A stretch of DNA of 64,000 nt from Spirochaetales bacterium (GCA_016935695.1 JAFGQL010000087.1:1-64000), one strand, 5' to 3'. Shown: positions 9,343 to 21,454, counted from the stretch's first letter. Translations and numbers: made by a program. Notes: a model not told the origin generated them from the letters alone.

Positions 9343-10014
9343 GTGAAACGTGGAAAGAAATACAAAGAAGCCGTAAAAAAATATGATAAGCAGTCCCAGT
9401 ACAGCTACGAAGACGCACTCAAACTTGTCAAGGAACTTGCATACGCAAAATTTGACGAGACGGTTGAGGTGGCAGTGCGGCTGAATCTGAAAAAAAGCCA
9501 AACGGTACGGGACACTATGGTTCTTCCGAATCAGTTTTCAGAGGAGAAGAAAGTTCTGGTTTTTGCCAAGGGCGAAAAAGCCGAAGAAGCTAAGGAAGCT
9601 GGTGCTACCTATGTCGGTGACAACGACCTGATCGACAAAATAAAGGACGGTTGGCTCGATTTTGATGTTGCTGTTGCAACGCCGGACATGATGAAAGACG
9701 TCGGACGTCTCGGGCCCATTCTTGGGCGGCGCGGTCTTATGCCTAACCCGAAAACCCAGACAGTAACCTTTGATTTAAAAGGTGCCCTTGCTGAGCTCAG
9801 AAAAGGGCGGGTGGAGTTCCGGTCCGACAAAACAGGTGTCGTAAGCCTCGCTATCGGCAAAGTATCGATGGAGCCGGAAAAGCTTGCAGAAAATGCCCGC
9901 TCTTTCGTGGGCGAAGTCGTGAAACGGAAACCCACAGACGCGAAGGGTGAATTCCTGAAGTCTGTCGCTGCCTCCTCCACGATGGGGCCTGGCGTGAAGA
10001 TCGCCTTCAAGTAG
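9343..10014 (+). CDS. rplA: 50S ribosomal protein L1
   Basis: 223 residues, forms the L1 stalk at the E site. The signature [21 protein letters not shown] (within residues 125-146) and the [13 protein letters not shown] block are present. The start is GTG after GAGGGG. In other bacteria L1 also represses its own mRNA. The structured leader before rplK fits this, but no specific site was proven. It is only 18 bases ahead of rplJ, so the long L10 leader common in other phyla is absent here. Confidence 0.96.
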   Translation: MKRGKKYKEAVKKYDKQSQYSYEDALKLVKELAYAKFDETVEVAVRLNLKKSQTVRDTMVLPNQFSEEKKVLVFAKGEKAEEAKEAGATYVGDNDLIDKIKDGWLDFDVAVATPDMMKDVGRLGPILGRRGLMPNPKTQTVTFDLKGALAELRKGRVEFRSDKTGVVSLAIGKVSMEPEKLAENARSFVGEVVKRKPTDAKGEFLKSVAASSTMGPGVKIAFK

Positions 10015-10032
10015 GCAAAGGAGAAAGGTAAC

Positions 10033-10572
10033 ATGAGCGATTATCAGGTAAAGATACAGCAGTATAAGGTAGACGCGGTTAATGAAATAAAGGAAGAGTT
10101 TAAGGATATAAAGGACTTCTTCTTTACCGATTACCGCGGAATGTCGGTTGAGCAGATTACCGAGCTTAGGAACAAGCTTAGAGAGAAGAACGCATCCCTT
10201 AAGGTTGTGAAAAACCGGTTTGCGAAAATTGCACTCACAGACATGGACAAGGGTGAGGTTGCCAGTCTTCTGGTAGGCCCGACCGCAATCGCCCTTTCAA
10301 AGGAAGAGGCGGGTCCTGTTGCAAAGATTCTTCTTGAATACGCAAAGACTGCGCCTATCGAAATCAAGGGCGGGCTTGTAGAAGGTAAGCTGTTTGATCT
10401 TGATCAGGTTGAGGCTTTCTCCAAACTGCCCACCAGGATCGAGCTTATCAGCAAACTTATGGGCACCATGCAGGCTCCCGTACAGAACTTTGTCGCGATC
10501 CTCAACGAGGTTCCCACCAAGTTTGTCCGGACCCTTCAGGCTGTGGCCGATAAAAAGTCAAGCGAAGGATAA
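10033..10572 (+). CDS. rplJ: 50S ribosomal protein L10
   Basis: 179 residues. The N-terminal rRNA-binding domain contains [18 protein letters not shown] and [11 protein letters not shown], followed by the L12-binding C-terminal helix ([20 protein letters not shown]). It anchors the L7/L12 dimers of the stalk. GGAG is spaced correctly before the ATG. A 7-bp inverted repeat separates it from rplL. Confidence 0.95.
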   Translation: MSDYQVKIQQYKVDAVNEIKEEFKDIKDFFFTDYRGMSVEQITELRNKLREKNASLKVVKNRFAKIALTDMDKGEVASLLVGPTAIALSKEEAGPVAKILLEYAKTAPIEIKGGLVEGKLFDLDQVEAFSKLPTRIELISKLMGTMQAPVQNFVAILNEVPTKFVRTLQAVADKKSSEG

Positions 10573-10578
10573 AAATTA

Positions 10579-10619
10579 CACAGCGTTAGTCTTCTGATTC
10601 TTGCCATGCTATCGCTGTG
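10579..10619 (+). other. Inverted repeat between rplJ and rplL
   Basis: CACAGCG (10579-10585) pairs with CGCTGTG (10613-10619) around a 27-base loop, followed by AAAAAA. It is not a standard terminator. It may be an RNA-processing or spacing element that lets rplL be made in excess, which is inference. Confidence 0.3.
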
Positions 10620-10644
10620 AAAAAAATATTAAGGAGAAGATAAT

Positions 10645-11034
10645 ATGGCTACAAAACAAGAAATTTTGGAAGCAGTTTCCAACATGACCGTTCTTGAGCT
10701 CTCTGAGCTTATCAAGGACATGGAAGAAAAATTCGGTGTTACTGCAGCGGCTCCCGTAGCGGTTGCGGCTGTTGGTGCCGTAGCAGGGGCTGCAGCTGCA
10801 GGACCTGAAGAAGAAGAAAAGACTGAGTTTGATGTGGTTCTTACATCTGTCGATGATGGAAAGAAAATTCCAGTCATTAAGGAAGTTCGGGCAATTACCG
10901 GACTCGGACTTAAAGAAGCAAAAGAGCTTGTAGAAGCCGGCGGAAAGACTGTGAAAGAAGGTGTTTCCAAGGATGAAGCGGCTCAGATGAAGGAAAAGCT
11001 GGAAGCAGCTGGCGCAAAAGTTGAAGTTAAATAA
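10645..11034 (+). CDS. rplL: 50S ribosomal protein L7/L12
   Basis: 129 residues, the stalk protein present in several copies that recruits translation GTPases. The N-terminal dimerisation helix is followed by an Ala-rich hinge (about 34-55). The C-terminal domain has [18 protein letters not shown] and [13 protein letters not shown] strong site, AAGGAGAAG, precedes the ATG. A terminator-like hairpin lies downstream, ahead of rpoB. Confidence 0.97.
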   Translation: MATKQEILEAVSNMTVLELSELIKDMEEKFGVTAAAPVAVAAVGAVAGAAAAGPEEEEKTEFDVVLTSVDDGKKIPVIKEVRAITGLGLKEAKELVEAGGKTVKEGVSKDEAAQMKEKLEAAGAKVEVK

Positions 11035-11068
11035 CAATTGTTATAAACGCGTAGAAACTTTTTTTCTC

Positions 11069-11110
11069 AACGAAACCACCGGAAATGACACCGGTGGTCT
11101 CGTTTTGTTT
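11069..11110 (+). terminator. Terminator/attenuator between rplL and rpoB
   Basis: Stem ACCACCGG/CCGGTGGT with loop AAATGACA (11075-11098), extended on the outside by AACGA/TCGTT with small mismatches and followed by TTTTGTTT. A partial terminator in this position is known in other bacteria and sets polymerase below ribosomal protein output. Confidence 0.65.
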
Positions 11111-11139
11111 ACTTGATTTCCAATCCAGGGGGTTGTTGC

Positions 11140-14100
11140 ATGTCTGTCCAGAACAAGACGGTAAAGAGAACATATATAGGGCAGGAGTTTCAGGAAGTAA
11201 TGGAACTTCCGGACCTTGTCGACATTCAGATCACTTCATACGACCGTTTTCTCCAGCGGAAAGCCCTTCTTGCCAAAGAACCCCTGAATATGCAAGGTCT
11301 GGAAGAGGTTTTTCAAAGCATTTTTCCCATTGAGAGTCCAAACGGCGACATGCTCCTTGAATACACCTATTATACCCTTGATGAGGAAGGGGTGAAATTC
11401 AACGAGGCGGAGTGCAAGCTCAAGGGGCTTTCCTACGCAATACCTATAAAGGCGCGTATCAATCTCATTTTTCAGGAAACTGGGGAAATCAGGCAGAAAG
11501 ATATCTATGTCGGTGACATACCTCTTATGACTGACCGGGGCACGTTTATCATCAACGGTGCCGAGCGTGTGGTTGTCAGCCAGATCCACCGTTCTCCGGG
11601 TGTTATTTTCTCCCATGAAAAGGGAGTGTATTCTTCCAGGATCATCCCTTATCGAGGATCATGGCTTGAATTTGAAATAGACGCAAAAAAAGAACTCATT
11701 TACACAAAAATAGACAGGAAAAAGCGGATACTCGGTACCCTTTTCCTGCGGGCCCTCGGTTTCGATACCCGGGAAAAGATCATTGAACTTTTTTATAAAA
11801 CAAAGAAAGTGAAAGTGAAGGAAAAAGGCGACTCCAAAGACGTGCTTATCGGAAGCGTGTTTGCCAAAGCGGTATACAGCGGAAAGGACAATGAACGTCG
11901 AAAGCTCTATAAGGCGGGGGATAAAATACATGCCCACGATGTTGACGAAATGCTCCATTCCGGGATCAAGGAAGTAGAAGTAATTGATTTTACCGCCGAA
12001 GGGTCGCTGAATTCCAATGTTGTTCTGAACTGTTTTGAGCGGGAAGATGTGAAGTTCACCCGTGATGAAGTTGATGTTGATGAACCGTCAAAGGAAGACG
12101 CTCTTATTGCTGTGTATTCCGTACTCATGCCTGGCGAGCCGATTACCCTCGAAAGTGCAGAGAAAGATCTTAATTCCATGTTCTTTTCAACACGCCGTTA
12201 TGACCTTGGTAAAGTGGGGCGGTACAAGCTCAACAAGAAATATGATTATGACCCGCCGGTAGAGGATTATACCCTCACAAAAGCGGATATTTATAACACA
12301 ATGAGCTTCCTTATAAAGGTGTTCGCCGGTGACGCGAATGTCGATGACATTGACCACCTTGGCAACCGCCGTGTCCGTTCGGTTGGCGAACTTTTGGCCA
12401 ACCAGTTGAAAACAGCTTTTACAAGAATGGAACGTATTGCCAAGGAGCGGATGAGTCTTAAAGAGACAGATACGGTTAAACCTCAGGATCTGATTTCCAT
12501 CAAACCAATAGTAGCCGCCATCAAGGAGTTTTTCGGCTCCAGCCAGCTGTCGCAGTTCATGGATCAGGTAAATCCCCTGTCCGAACTTACCCATAAACGG
12601 CGTCTGAATGCTCTTGGTCCAGGCGGTCTTTCCCGGGACAGGGCAAGTTTTGAAGTCCGGGACGTCCATTACACCCATTACGGCAGAATGTGTCCCATCG
12701 AAACTCCTGAAGGTCCGAACATCGGTCTTATTGTCTCCCTGGCGAACTACACCAGAATTAATGAGTACGGTTTTCTTGAGACACCTTACAGAAAGGTGAT
12801 AGATGGCAAAACAACCAAGGAGATTCACTACCTTTCGGCCATGGATGAAGAAAAGTACTTCATTGCCCAGGCCAATGCGAAGCTCGATAAAGACGGTTCC
12901 TTTTCCGAAAATACCGTCTCTGTGCGGAAGGCCGGCGACTATACCCAGAAAGAACCAAAGACGATCCAATATATGGACGTTTCTCCCAAGCAGGTAATTT
13001 CCGTCGCAACATCCCTTATCCCGTTTCTTGAGCACGATGATGCCAACCGCGCATTGATGGGATCGAACATGCAGCGTCAGTCTGTGCCTCTTGTATTTCC
13101 CGAGCCGCCCCGTGTGGGAACCGGTATGGAAGGGAAGGCGGCCTATGACTCGGGTGTTCTCGTAAAGGCGCGCCGATCCGGGAAAGTGGTTTATGTGTCC
13201 ACCGATCAGATAATTATCGAGCTGGATAAGCCCAACGGCAATATCAAGCAGGATGTCTACCCTCTGGTCAAGTTTCAGCGTACGAACCAGGATACCTGTT
13301 TTAACCAGCGGCCTATTGTTCTTGAAGGCGACAAGGTAAAAGAAGGGCAGGTGATTGCCGACGGTCCTGCTACGCGGGGCGGTGAGCTTTCTCTTGGACG
13401 GAATGTGCTTGTCGGGTTTGTCCCCTGGAACGGTTACAACTATGAGGATGCCATTCTTATCTCGGAAAAAGTTGTTAAAGAAGATATTTTCACTTCTATA
13501 CACATAAAAGAATACACCGTCGATGTGCGTGAGACGAAACTCGGTCCGGAAAAACTGACCCGGGATATACCGAATACCGCAGAGAACGCCCTTGAACAGC
13601 TTGACGATGAGGGGATTATACGTATCGGTGCGAAGGTCAAGAGCGGATATATCCTTGTGGGAAAGGTTACTCCAAAATCGGAAACAGAAACCACTCCTGA
13701 GTTCAAGCTGCTGAATTCTATTTTCGGCGAAAAGGCCAAGGAAGTCCGGGATACGTCTCTCCGGGTGCCTCATGGTACCGAAGGGACCGTTATTGATGTA
13801 CAACGCTTAAGGCGTTCGGAAGGTGACGACCTGGCTCCCGGCGTGGATGAAGTGGTTAAGGTTCTCATAGCCGTCAAGCGGAAGCTGAAAGAAGGCGACA
13901 AAATGGCGGGCCGTCACGGTAACAAGGGTGTCGTCGCCCGGGTTTTACCCGAAGAGGATATGCCTTACATGGAAGACGGTACTCCCCTGGATATCTGTCT
14001 CAATCCCCTCGGTGTACCTTCCCGTATGAATATCGGCCAGATACTGGAGACTGAGCTCGGGTGGGCGGCAAATGCCATGGACGAGTGGTACTCAACGCCC

Positions 14101-14640
14101 GTTTTCCAGTCGGCGACCCCGGAAATGATCGAGGAGAAACTGAAAAACGCAGGGCTTCCTCCCAATTCCAAGACGATGCTGCGCGATGGACGCAGCGGCG
14201 AGTACATGGTAAACCCTGTATTCTGCGGGTACATTTACATGCTCAAGCTCCATCACCTGGTGGATGACAAAATGCACGCTCGTTCAACCGGTCCTTACTC
14301 CCTTGTTACCCAGCAGCCTCTGGGCGGTAAAGCACAGTTCGGCGGACAGCGGCTGGGAGAAATGGAAGTGTGGGCCCTTGAAGCATACGGTGCCGCCAAT
14401 ACCCTCCAGGAATTATTGACGATCAAGTCAGACGATATGAACGGACGGGCCAAGATTTACGAATCAATAGTGAAAGGGGAGCCGGCGTCAGCCGCCGGTG
14501 TGCCTGAGTCCTTCAATGTTCTTGTACAGGAACTGCGGGGACTCGCGCTGGATGTCGAGATTTTTGACTCGAAAGGTAAGCGTGTTCCATTGACAGAAAG
14601 GGACGAAGAAATCATCAGTCGTCAGGGAAGCCAGTTTTAG
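11140..14640 (+). CDS. rpoB: RNA polymerase beta subunit
   Basis: 1166 residues. Conserved blocks include the rifampicin region [20 protein letters not shown], then [32 protein letters not shown], and near the C-terminus [12 protein letters not shown] and [20 protein letters not shown]. Asn490 in [10 protein letters not shown] replaces the Ser found at E. coli position 531. This substitution is known from spirochaetes and is associated with natural rifampicin resistance. The start at 11140 is preferred over an upstream TTG because CAGGGGG lies at 11126-11132 and [10 protein letters not shown] is the natural N-terminus. rpoC follows after nine bases. Confidence 0.97.
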   Translation: MSVQNKTVKRTYIGQEFQEVMELPDLVDIQITSYDRFLQRKALLAKEPLNMQGLEEVFQSIFPIESPNGDMLLEYTYYTLDEEGVKFNEAECKLKGLSYAIPIKARINLIFQETGEIRQKDIYVGDIPLMTDRGTFIINGAERVVVSQIHRSPGVIFSHEKGVYSSRIIPYRGSWLEFEIDAKKELIYTKIDRKKRILGTLFLRALGFDTREKIIELFYKTKKVKVKEKGDSKDVLIGSVFAKAVYSGKDNERRKLYKAGDKIHAHDVDEMLHSGIKEVEVIDFTAEGSLNSNVVLNCFEREDVKFTRDEVDVDEPSKEDALIAVYSVLMPGEPITLESAEKDLNSMFFSTRRYDLGKVGRYKLNKKYDYDPPVEDYTLTKADIYNTMSFLIKVFAGDANVDDIDHLGNRRVRSVGELLANQLKTAFTRMERIAKERMSLKETDTVKPQDLISIKPIVAAIKEFFGSSQLSQFMDQVNPLSELTHKRRLNALGPGGLSRDRASFEVRDVHYTHYGRMCPIETPEGPNIGLIVSLANYTRINEYGFLETPYRKVIDGKTTKEIHYLSAMDEEKYFIAQANAKLDKDGSFSENTVSVRKAGDYTQKEPKTIQYMDVSPKQVISVATSLIPFLEHDDANRALMGSNMQRQSVPLVFPEPPRVGTGMEGKAAYDSGVLVKARRSGKVVYVSTDQIIIELDKPNGNIKQDVYPLVKFQRTNQDTCFNQRPIVLEGDKVKEGQVIADGPATRGGELSLGRNVLVGFVPWNGYNYEDAILISEKVVKEDIFTSIHIKEYTVDVRETKLGPEKLTRDIPNTAENALEQLDDEGIIRIGAKVKSGYILVGKVTPKSETETTPEFKLLNSIFGEKAKEVRDTSLRVPHGTEGTVIDVQRLRRSEGDDLAPGVDEVVKVLIAVKRKLKEGDKMAGRHGNKGVVARVLPEEDMPYMEDGTPLDICLNPLGVPSRMNIGQILETELGWAANAMDEWYSTPVFQSATPEMIEEKLKNAGLPPNSKTMLRDGRSGEYMVNPVFCGYIYMLKLHHLVDDKMHARSTGPYSLVTQQPLGGKAQFGGQRLGEMEVWALEAYGAANTLQELLTIKSDDMNGRAKIYESIVKGEPASAAGVPESFNVLVQELRGLALDVEIFDSKGKRVPLTERDEEIISRQGSQF

Positions 14641-14649
14641 GAGTTGCAG

Positions 14650-17600
14650 ATGAGAGATATCCAGGATTTTGATAATATTCTAATTCGCCTTGCCTCTCCC
14701 ACACAGATCAGAGCATGGTCGTATGGAGAGGTGAAAAAACCGGAAACCATTAATTATCGGACCCTTCGTCCGGAAAAAGACGGGTTGTTCTGTGAGCGCA
14801 TTTTTGGGACAACCAAGGAATGGGAGTGTTACTGCGGAAAGTTTAAGTCAATCCGCTACAAAGGGGTGATCTGCGACCGGTGTGGCGTCGAGGTGACTCA
14901 TTTCAAGGTCCGTCGTGAACGCATGGGTCATATTGAGCTTGCTTCACCGGTATCCCATATCTGGTATTACCGGTCTGTTCCATCGCGGATGGGTCTTTTG
15001 CTTGATCTTTCCATCGCAGCCCTCAGGTCAATCCTGTATTACGAAAAATACGTAATTATTGACGCTGGAGATACAGATCTCAAGAAAATGGATCTTCTTT
15101 CGGAAGAAGAATTGTGGGAAGCACGTGAACGCTTTGGTATGGGTTTTACTTCGGGTATTGGCGCTGAAGCTGTCCGCACCCTTTTGGAAAATCTCGACCT
15201 TGATGCGTTGAGCCTGGAACTCCGGGCGAAAATGATAGAAAAAGGCGTAAAAGCAGACAAACGGCTGCTGAAGCGCATAGAGATCGTGGAGAATTTTCGT
15301 GACTCAGGAAACCGTCCCGAGTGGATGATTCTCGATGTGATTCCGGTTATACCGCCGGAACTCCGTCCGATGGTTCAGCTGGACGGCGGTCGTTTTGCCA
15401 CCTCTGACTTAAACGACCTTTATCGGCGTGTTATTAACCGTAACAACCGTCTCAAACGCCTGATGTCTCTCAATGCGCCTGATATCATTATCCGTAATGA
15501 AAAAAGGATGCTTCAGGAAGCTGTGGATGCCCTTTTTGACAACTCCAAGAAAAAGCGGGTTGTAAAAGGGGCCTCCAACCGACCGCTCAAGTCCCTTTCG
15601 GATATGCTGAAAGGAAAGCAGGGGCGTTTCCGTCAGAACCTGTTGGGAAAACGAGTCGACTATTCCGGCCGTTCGGTAATTGTTATCGGGCCGGAGCTCA
15701 GAATGCATCAATGCGGTCTTCCGACAAAGATGGCCCTGGAACTGTATAAACCTTTTATTATGAAAAAACTCGTCGAGAAAGACGTGGTATACAACATAAA
15801 GAAGGCTAAAACCCTTGTAGAGCAGGCCACCCCGGAGGTTTTTGCCGTCCTCGATGAAGTAGTGCGTGAACATCCGGTACTGCTGAACCGCGCGCCGACT
15901 CTTCACCGTCTCGGTATTCAGGCATTTGAGCCGGTACTGGTGGAAGGCAAGGCAATAAAACTGCATCCTCTTGTGTGTCATGCCTACAACGCAGACTTTG
16001 ACGGTGACCAGATGGCGGTCCATGTGCCCCTTACCCAGGCGGCACAGATAGAATGCTGGACCCTCATGCTCTCGGTAAACAACCTCCTCAATCCTGCCAA
16101 CGGAACGCCGATCGTATTTCCTTCACAGGATATGGTATTGGGAATCTATTATCTTACCAAGGCGCGCCCCGGTGCCGCCGGCGAAGGCAAATATTTCTCT
16201 TCAATGGAAGAAGCTATTCTTGCAGCGGAAACCAATGCGGTGGAATACCAGGCCCTTGTCAAAGTCCGTCATGAAGGCGAATGGCTGGAGACGACTCCCG
16301 GCAGGATCATCCTGAACGAGGAAATGCCCAAAGAGCTTGGGTATCTCAACTACTCCATGGGAGACAAAGAACTCAGACAGCTTGTCGGAAAATGCCATTC
16401 AAAATACGGTCCGTCTGTCGCGGTGCAGATGCTCGATACCATTAAGGATATGGGGTTCAAGTACGCGACGGTTTTCGGCGCCACTATTGGTATTGACGAT
16501 ATACAGATTCCTGTCCAGAAAAAAGATATGATCTCGACAGCGAACAAAGAAGTACTCGCCATCCAGAAACAGTATCTCCAGGGACATATTACCCAGGAAG
16601 AACGTTACAACCGGGTTGTCGAAGTGTGGAGCAAGACCAACGAGGACCTGACCAATGTGCTTATGCAGACCCTCGAGGCCGACCGTGACGGGTTCAATCC
16701 CGTGTACATGATGGCCCATTCGGGAGCCAGGGGAAGCCGTACCCAGATCAGACAGCTGGCAGGGATGCGCGGACTCATGGCCAAACCGTCGGGAGACATT
16801 ATCGAGCTGCCAATCCGTTCCAACTTCAAGGAAGGACTGTCGATTATCGAGTTTTTCATATCGACCAATGGTGCGCGTAAAGGTCTGGCGGATACGGCTC
16901 TTAAAACGGCCGATGCCGGATACCTTACACGGCGGCTTGTGGATATCGCCCAGGACGTGGTAATCAACGAAGATGACTGCGGCACCATCAACGGTATCGA
17001 AATGAAGGCCTTGAAAGACGGTGAAGAAGTCGTTGAATCCCTCTCTGACCGTATCCAGGGCAGGTTTACCCTTGAACGGGTAAAGCACCCTATTACCGGG
17101 GAAATCATCATTGATGTAAACGAAGAAGTTACCGATGAAGTCGCGGCCACCATTGAAGAGCTCGGCATAGAGCATGTGCGTATCCGTACTGTGTTTACCT
17201 GCGAAGCGAAGCACGGTGTCTGCCGCAAGTGTTACGGACGGAACCTGGCATCAAATAAAACTGTTGAGATCGGTGAGGCAGTCGGGATTATCGCGGCACA
17301 GTCTATCGGCCAGCCCGGTACCCAGCTGACAATGCGTACCTTCCATATAGGTGGTGCGGCTACAAAAGTCGCCGAGGAAAACAGGATAGTGCTCCGTTAT
17401 CCGGTCTATGTGAAACAGATAAACGGTACCACCGTTGAGCTGGATAACGGCGATATCCTTTTCACCAGAAAAGGGAATGTGGTTGTGAACCGTGTTCTGC
17501 GTGAAATCCCTGTTTCGTCTAAGACAAAAGTTCTGGTAGAAGAAGGGCAGAAAATTGTAGCCGGAGACATTGTTGCCAAGGAAGGCAAGGATGAAATCGC

Positions 17601-18891
17601 TGCAGAAGAAGTCGGGTATGCCCATGTTGGCAAAAAGGAAATCGTTATTATAGCCCAGGATCAGAAGGTAGATGTAAGAAACGGCGCGGAACTTCTCGTT
17701 AAGGTGGATTCGATTGTCGATGCCGGAGAACCTCTTGCTATTTTCGATCCCTTTTCCGAGCCGATTATCGCGGAGCAGGAAGGCATTGTAAAGTTTGTTG
17801 ATATCGTGCTTGGTACGACCTTGAAAGAGGAAGTCAACGAGGAAACAGGTAAAATAGAGAAGAAAATTACCGATTTCTCCCTTGAGTCCCTGCAGCCCCG
17901 TATTCTGATCGTGGACAAAAAAGGCAAGGAGATAGCGAGCTACTACATACCGGGGAACGCCTACCTCAATATAGAAGACGGCGACAAGGTAGAGAAAGGG
18001 CGCATACTGGCAAAGCTTCTGAAGGAAAGTGTCAAGACCAGCGACATTACCGGAGGTCTGCCGAGGGTTGGTGAGCTGTTTGAGGCCCGTCGTCCCAAAA
18101 ACTCTACAGTGCTTGCAATGATCAGCGGAACCGTACAATTCAAGGGCATAGTGAAAGGTAAGCGAGTCATCGTTATTGTAGACACCTTCGGCAACGAATA
18201 TAAGCAGCTTGTTCCCATGGGTAAGCACCTTTTGGTCCGTGACGGAGACCTTGTAGAAGCTGGCGAGCCCCTGTGCGACGGCAATATAGATCCCCACGAT
18301 GTACTCGATATTCTCGGTGAAAACGCATTGCAGTCTTTTCTTATAAATGAGGTGCAGGAAGTTTACCGGCTTCAGGGTGTACAGATAAATGACAAGCACA
18401 TCGGGGTTATTATCCGTCAGATGATGCGTAAAGTGGAAATAATTCAGGTTGGCGATACCAACTTCATCTACGGACAGCAGGTTGATAAGTACAAATTCCA
18501 TGAAGAGAATGAAAAGGTGCTTCGCGAAGGCGGACAGGCATCGGTCGCGCGGCCCCTGCTTCTCGGTATTACCCGGGCATCCCTTAATATTGATTCCTGG
18601 GTGTCTGCGGCTTCCTTCCAGGAAACCACGAAAGTACTTACCAATGCCGCAATCGCCGGAGATGTGGATAACCTGCGGGGCCTGAAAGAAAATGTGGTAA
18701 TAGGTCATCTTATTCCTGCGGGAACAGGTATGAAGAAGTATCGCAAGGTTAAACTTTTCGATGAAAACCGTATGGACCTTGATGCCTCAATGCAGAGCAT
18801 TCTCGAGGCCAGAAAACTTGAAAAAGCAGCCGGGGTGGATCAGAGGGAATTGATTGACGAGAACGATCTTTCAGATGACTCGGACGATTAG
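14650..18891 (+). CDS. rpoC: RNA polymerase beta' subunit
   Basis: 1413 residues. Zinc site 1 is near the N-terminus (CYCGKFKS...CDRCGVEV). The catalytic Mg-binding motif [12 protein letters not shown] is near residue 446. The trigger-loop/bridge region with [19 protein letters not shown] follows, and zinc site 2 ([16 protein letters not shown]) is near 855. It ends in an acidic tail. ATG at 14650 is chosen over TTG at 14644 because AGGAG at 14639-14643 gives a six-base spacer. Length fits beta' proteins without large lineage inserts. It forms one operon with rpoB. Confidence 0.97.
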   Translation: MRDIQDFDNILIRLASPTQIRAWSYGEVKKPETINYRTLRPEKDGLFCERIFGTTKEWECYCGKFKSIRYKGVICDRCGVEVTHFKVRRERMGHIELASPVSHIWYYRSVPSRMGLLLDLSIAALRSILYYEKYVIIDAGDTDLKKMDLLSEEELWEARERFGMGFTSGIGAEAVRTLLENLDLDALSLELRAKMIEKGVKADKRLLKRIEIVENFRDSGNRPEWMILDVIPVIPPELRPMVQLDGGRFATSDLNDLYRRVINRNNRLKRLMSLNAPDIIIRNEKRMLQEAVDALFDNSKKKRVVKGASNRPLKSLSDMLKGKQGRFRQNLLGKRVDYSGRSVIVIGPELRMHQCGLPTKMALELYKPFIMKKLVEKDVVYNIKKAKTLVEQATPEVFAVLDEVVREHPVLLNRAPTLHRLGIQAFEPVLVEGKAIKLHPLVCHAYNADFDGDQMAVHVPLTQAAQIECWTLMLSVNNLLNPANGTPIVFPSQDMVLGIYYLTKARPGAAGEGKYFSSMEEAILAAETNAVEYQALVKVRHEGEWLETTPGRIILNEEMPKELGYLNYSMGDKELRQLVGKCHSKYGPSVAVQMLDTIKDMGFKYATVFGATIGIDDIQIPVQKKDMISTANKEVLAIQKQYLQGHITQEERYNRVVEVWSKTNEDLTNVLMQTLEADRDGFNPVYMMAHSGARGSRTQIRQLAGMRGLMAKPSGDIIELPIRSNFKEGLSIIEFFISTNGARKGLADTALKTADAGYLTRRLVDIAQDVVINEDDCGTINGIEMKALKDGEEVVESLSDRIQGRFTLERVKHPITGEIIIDVNEEVTDEVAATIEELGIEHVRIRTVFTCEAKHGVCRKCYGRNLASNKTVEIGEAVGIIAAQSIGQPGTQLTMRTFHIGGAATKVAEENRIVLRYPVYVKQINGTTVELDNGDILFTRKGNVVVNRVLREIPVSSKTKVLVEEGQKIVAGDIVAKEGKDEIAAEEVGYAHVGKKEIVIIAQDQKVDVRNGAELLVKVDSIVDAGEPLAIFDPFSEPIIAEQEGIVKFVDIVLGTTLKEEVNEETGKIEKKITDFSLESLQPRILIVDKKGKEIASYYIPGNAYLNIEDGDKVEKGRILAKLLKESVKTSDITGGLPRVGELFEARRPKNSTVLAMISGTVQFKGIVKGKRVIVIVDTFGNEYKQLVPMGKHLLVRDGDLVEAGEPLCDGNIDPHDVLDILGENALQSFLINEVQEVYRLQGVQINDKHIGVIIRQMMRKVEIIQVGDTNFIYGQQVDKYKFHEENEKVLREGGQASVARPLLLGITRASLNIDSWVSAASFQETTKVLTNAAIAGDVDNLRGLKENVVIGHLIPAGTGMKKYRKVKLFDENRMDLDASMQSILEARKLEKAAGVDQRELIDENDLSDDSDD

Positions 18892-18968
18892 TTGTACGAT
18901 CTGACATGCTGAACCCGCAAGGCCGGACTTTTTATTGATATATGCACCGAGGGAGCAGTTTGCGTCCC

Positions 18969-18997
18969 TTGACTTTTTTCATGGAGGTTGTTACAGT
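18969..18997 (+). promoter_or_regulatory. Candidate promoter of rpsL-rpsG
   Basis: TTGACT at 18969-18974, a 17-base spacer and TACAGT at 18992-18997, 50 bases before the rpsL ATG. The -35 matches 5 of 6 bases and the -10 matches 4 of 6. It would make the ribosomal genes partly independent of rpoBC. Confidence 0.5.
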
Positions 18998-19046
18998 CTC
19001 CATCTCGAAAGAGTCATTAAGTTATTGTTTTGGAGTGAGATACATA

Positions 19047-19421
19047 ATGCCTACGATTAATCAGTTGATACGGAAGGGGCGGACACGGGTTATCAAGAAA
19101 ACAAAGTCCCCCGCTCTGGACGCATGTCCTCAAAAGAGAGGGGTGTGTACCCGTGTGATGACGGTTACCCCAAAGAAGCCGAACTCCGCCTTAAGAAAAG
19201 TAGCCAGGGTCAGGTTGACAAACAGTATAGAAGTTACCGCGTATATTCCCGGTATTGGACATAATCTTCAGGAACACTCGGTTGTGCTTCTCCGCGGCGG
19301 CAGGGTAAAGGACCTTCCCGGTGTACGGTATCATATCGTCCGTGGTGCGAAAGACACCCTTGGTGTGGATGACCGTAAGCAGAGCCGTTCAAAATACGGT
19401 ACCAAGAAACCAAAGGCTTAA
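19047..19421 (+). CDS. rpsL: 30S ribosomal protein S12
   Basis: 124 residues, decoding-centre protein. [12 protein letters not shown] is the standard N-terminus. [11 protein letters not shown] and [14 protein letters not shown] carry Lys at the two positions where streptomycin-resistance mutations usually occur, so the ancestral sensitive form is predicted. The frame extends upstream to 18942, but GGAGTGAGA at 19032-19040 fixes the start. Confidence 0.97.
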   Translation: MPTINQLIRKGRTRVIKKTKSPALDACPQKRGVCTRVMTVTPKKPNSALRKVARVRLTNSIEVTAYIPGIGHNLQEHSVVLLRGGRVKDLPGVRYHIVRGAKDTLGVDDRKQSRSKYGTKKPKA

Positions 19422-19436
19422 GGGGAGACGTTCAGG

Positions 19437-19907
19437 ATGAGCAGAAGAAAGACAGCTCCGGTAAGAGAAGTTCTTCCGGATCCGAAATACGGCAGTAAGA
19501 TCGTGACGAAGTTCATTGCCCGCATGATGGTTCATGGGAAAAAGTCCATCAACCAGAGCAATCTCTACGGTGCTATGGAAATTTTGAAAACAAAAACCAA
19601 GGAAGATGCTCTCGAGGTATTTCTCAAGGCTCTTGCAAATGTGAAACCGGAAGTCGAGGTTAAGTCCCGGCGCGTCGGCGGTTCAACGTATCAGGTGCCG
19701 GTAGAGGTGCGTGAGCAGAGGCGTGAAGCCCTTGCCATGAGGTGGATTATTCAGGCAGCACGGACTCGCAGCGGCAAGTCCATGGCCGAGAGACTCGGTG
19801 ATGAGCTGCTTGATGCCTATAATTCGACAGGAACCGCATTTAAAAAGAAAGAGGATACTCATCGGATGGCAGAGGCGAACAAGGCATTCAGCCATTATCG
19901 GTGGTAA
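19437..19907 (+). CDS. rpsG: 30S ribosomal protein S7
   Basis: 156 residues, organises the 3' major domain of 16S rRNA. The N-terminal [19 protein letters not shown] and the signature [15 protein letters not shown] are present, as are [11 protein letters not shown] and [15 protein letters not shown]. It follows rpsL by 15 bases. In many bacteria fusA comes next, but here the next gene is tuf after a 356-base gap. Confidence 0.97.
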   Translation: MSRRKTAPVREVLPDPKYGSKIVTKFIARMMVHGKKSINQSNLYGAMEILKTKTKEDALEVFLKALANVKPEVEVKSRRVGGSTYQVPVEVREQRREALAMRWIIQAARTRSGKSMAERLGDELLDAYNSTGTAFKKKEDTHRMAEANKAFSHYRW

Positions 19908-19933
19908 TCACGCTCTTATTTTTTTGTAGGGTA

Positions 19934-19962
19934 TTGAATAAAGTTCGGATCTTGTGTATAAA
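19934..19962 (+). promoter_or_regulatory. Promoter of tuf
   Basis: TTGAAT at 19934-19939, a 17-base spacer and TATAAA at 19957-19962. Transcription would start near 19969, giving an unusually long leader of about 295 bases before the tuf ATG. Confidence 0.6.
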
Positions 19963-19988
19963 TTACAAACCTTTTTGGGTTGTCATCT

Positions 19989-20042
19989 GATTTCGGATGC
20001 GAGCGGAATTCTGCTCTCTGTGTGCCGATTTCGGATATGAGC
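19989..20042 (+). repeat. Imperfect direct repeat in tuf leader
   Basis: GATTTCGGATGCGAGC (19989-20004) recurs as GATTTCGGATATGAGC (20027-20042), 14 of 16 bases identical, with a 38-base period. The bases between contain the near-palindrome GAGCGGAATTCTGCTC. Function unknown. Confidence 0.5.
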
Positions 20043-20263
20043 TTGTATAGCCAAACCATTTGTTCTGTTGGGCAGATAGGTGGCACAAGTTTCGACATCG
20101 ACTACACTGTATCATTCAGTTTGTCTGTGTTCTTATCTTGTGAAATCCTGTCTGATCACGCATAACCGCTGGAGTGGCTATATGACTGGGGGAGTTGTGT
20201 GCTTCTCTGTCTATACATATTTTTTTGAATATTCTGCGTTAATACAACGCAAGGAGGAAAAGA

Positions 20264-21454
20264 ATGGCTAAAGATAAGTTTGTGAGATCGAAGCCGCATA
20301 TTAACGTAGGTACTATCGGCCACGTTGACCATGGTAAGACAACTCTCACTGCCGCAATCACTATGCACTGTGCTCTTAAATCTGGTGATAAAGCTCTTAA
20401 GTATGATGAAATTGACAACGCACCAGAAGAAAAGGCGCGAGGAATCACGATCAATACCCGGCATGTTGAGTATCAGACCGAAAATCGGCATTATGCTCAC
20501 GTAGACTGTCCGGGGCATGCTGACTATATCAAGAACATGATTACCGGTGCTGCCCAGATGGATGGAGCGGTAATCGTAGTTGCTGCGACTGATGGTGCGA
20601 TGGCTCAGACCAAAGAACATATACTTCTTGCACGTCAGGTTGGTGTTCCTGCGCTGATTGTGTTTGTAAATAAGTGTGATCAGGTTGATGATCCGGATCT
20701 CATCGAGTTGGTAGAGGAAGAAATGAGGGACCTTCTCCGGGAATACGAATTCCCTGGCGATGATGTACCTGTCATTAAGGGATCTGCCTTCGAAGCAATG
20801 GAAAATCCTGATGATGCCGAAAAAACAAAATGTATCGACGAGCTTCTTGAAGCAATGGATACCTATTTCCCGCTTCCTGAGCGTGAAGTTGATAAACCCT
20901 TCCTTATGCCTATTGAAGATATTTTTTCTATCCAGGGGCGGGGAACCGTTGTTACCGGACGTATTGATCGCGGTATCGTAAAGGTAGGGGATGAAATCGA
21001 GATCGTCGGTATCAGAGATACTTCCAAGACAACATGTACCGGTGTTGAAATGTTCAACAAGCTCCTGGATCAGGGTGAAGCCGGCGATAATATCGGCGCA
21101 CTGCTCCGCGGTGTCGACAAGAATGATGTTCAGCGGGGACAGGTTCTTGCAAAACCCGGTAGTATCACTCCTCACCACAAATTCAAGGGTTCCATTTATT
21201 GTCTGAGCAAGGACGAAGGTGGACGGCATTCACCGTTCTTTTCCGGGTACCGGCCTCAGTTCTATTTCAGAACTACTGATATAACCGGAACGGTTAATCT
21301 TCCTGAAGACAAACAGATGGTTATGCCCGGCGACCACACCGAAATTAATGTTGAGCTCATTCACCCGATCGCAATGGAAAAAGGGCTGAGATTTGCTATC
21401 CGCGAAGGTGGTAGAACTGTAGCCTCCGGTCAGGTAATTGAGATAGTCGAGTAA
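20264..21454 (+). CDS. tuf: Elongation factor Tu
   Basis: 396 residues, GTPase that carries aminoacyl-tRNA to the ribosome. G1 GHVDHGKTT (19-27), G3 DCPGHADY with the catalytic His, and G4 NKCD are present. Domain 2 has [10 protein letters not shown], and domain 3 has [12 protein letters not shown] and [18 protein letters not shown]. The region after the G3 helix reads [12 protein letters not shown], where most EF-Tu have DGPMPQTREH, and domain 3 has [10 protein letters not shown]. The protein is therefore somewhat divergent, but all nucleotide-binding residues are intact. It is transcribed from its own promoter with a strong AGGAGG site. A hairpin separates it from rpsJ. Confidence 0.97.
   Translation: MAKDKFVRSKPHINVGTIGHVDHGKTTLTAAITMHCALKSGDKALKYDEIDNAPEEKARGITINTRHVEYQTENRHYAHVDCPGHADYIKNMITGAAQMDGAVIVVAATDGAMAQTKEHILLARQVGVPALIVFVNKCDQVDDPDLIELVEEEMRDLLREYEFPGDDVPVIKGSAFEAMENPDDAEKTKCIDELLEAMDTYFPLPEREVDKPFLMPIEDIFSIQGRGTVVTGRIDRGIVKVGDEIEIVGIRDTSKTTCTGVEMFNKLLDQGEAGDNIGALLRGVDKNDVQRGQVLAKPGSITPHHKFKGSIYCLSKDEGGRHSPFFSGYRPQFYFRTTDITGTVNLPEDKQMVMPGDHTEINVELIHPIAMEKGLRFAIREGGRTVASGQVIEIVE

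Larger units (their letters stand above)
19908..20263 (+). other. 356-base gap: tuf promoter and long leader
   Basis: No convincing gene. It contains a good promoter (19934-19962), a short imperfect direct repeat (19989-20042), and a hairpin TGCGTT-AATAC-AACGCA (20235-20251) that ends right before the AGGAGG ribosome binding site of tuf. Three short open frames here have no protein-like character. Confidence 0.6.

Noticed and set aside
12187-13803. 538-codon open frame on the minus strand inside rpoB
   Set aside because: It is a shadow of rpoB codon use; no family features, and rpoB is certain.
17251-18708. 485-codon open frame on the minus strand inside rpoC
   Set aside because: It mirrors the highly conserved rpoC and has no binding site or motif of its own.
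20080-20100. TGGCAC sequence in the tuf leader as a possible sigma-54 site
   Set aside because: The expected TTGC at the -12 position is absent (TCGA is found instead).
19980-20271. Three short plus-strand frames upstream of tuf
   Set aside because: They overlap each other, lack binding sites and do not look like proteins; the region is better read as a leader.
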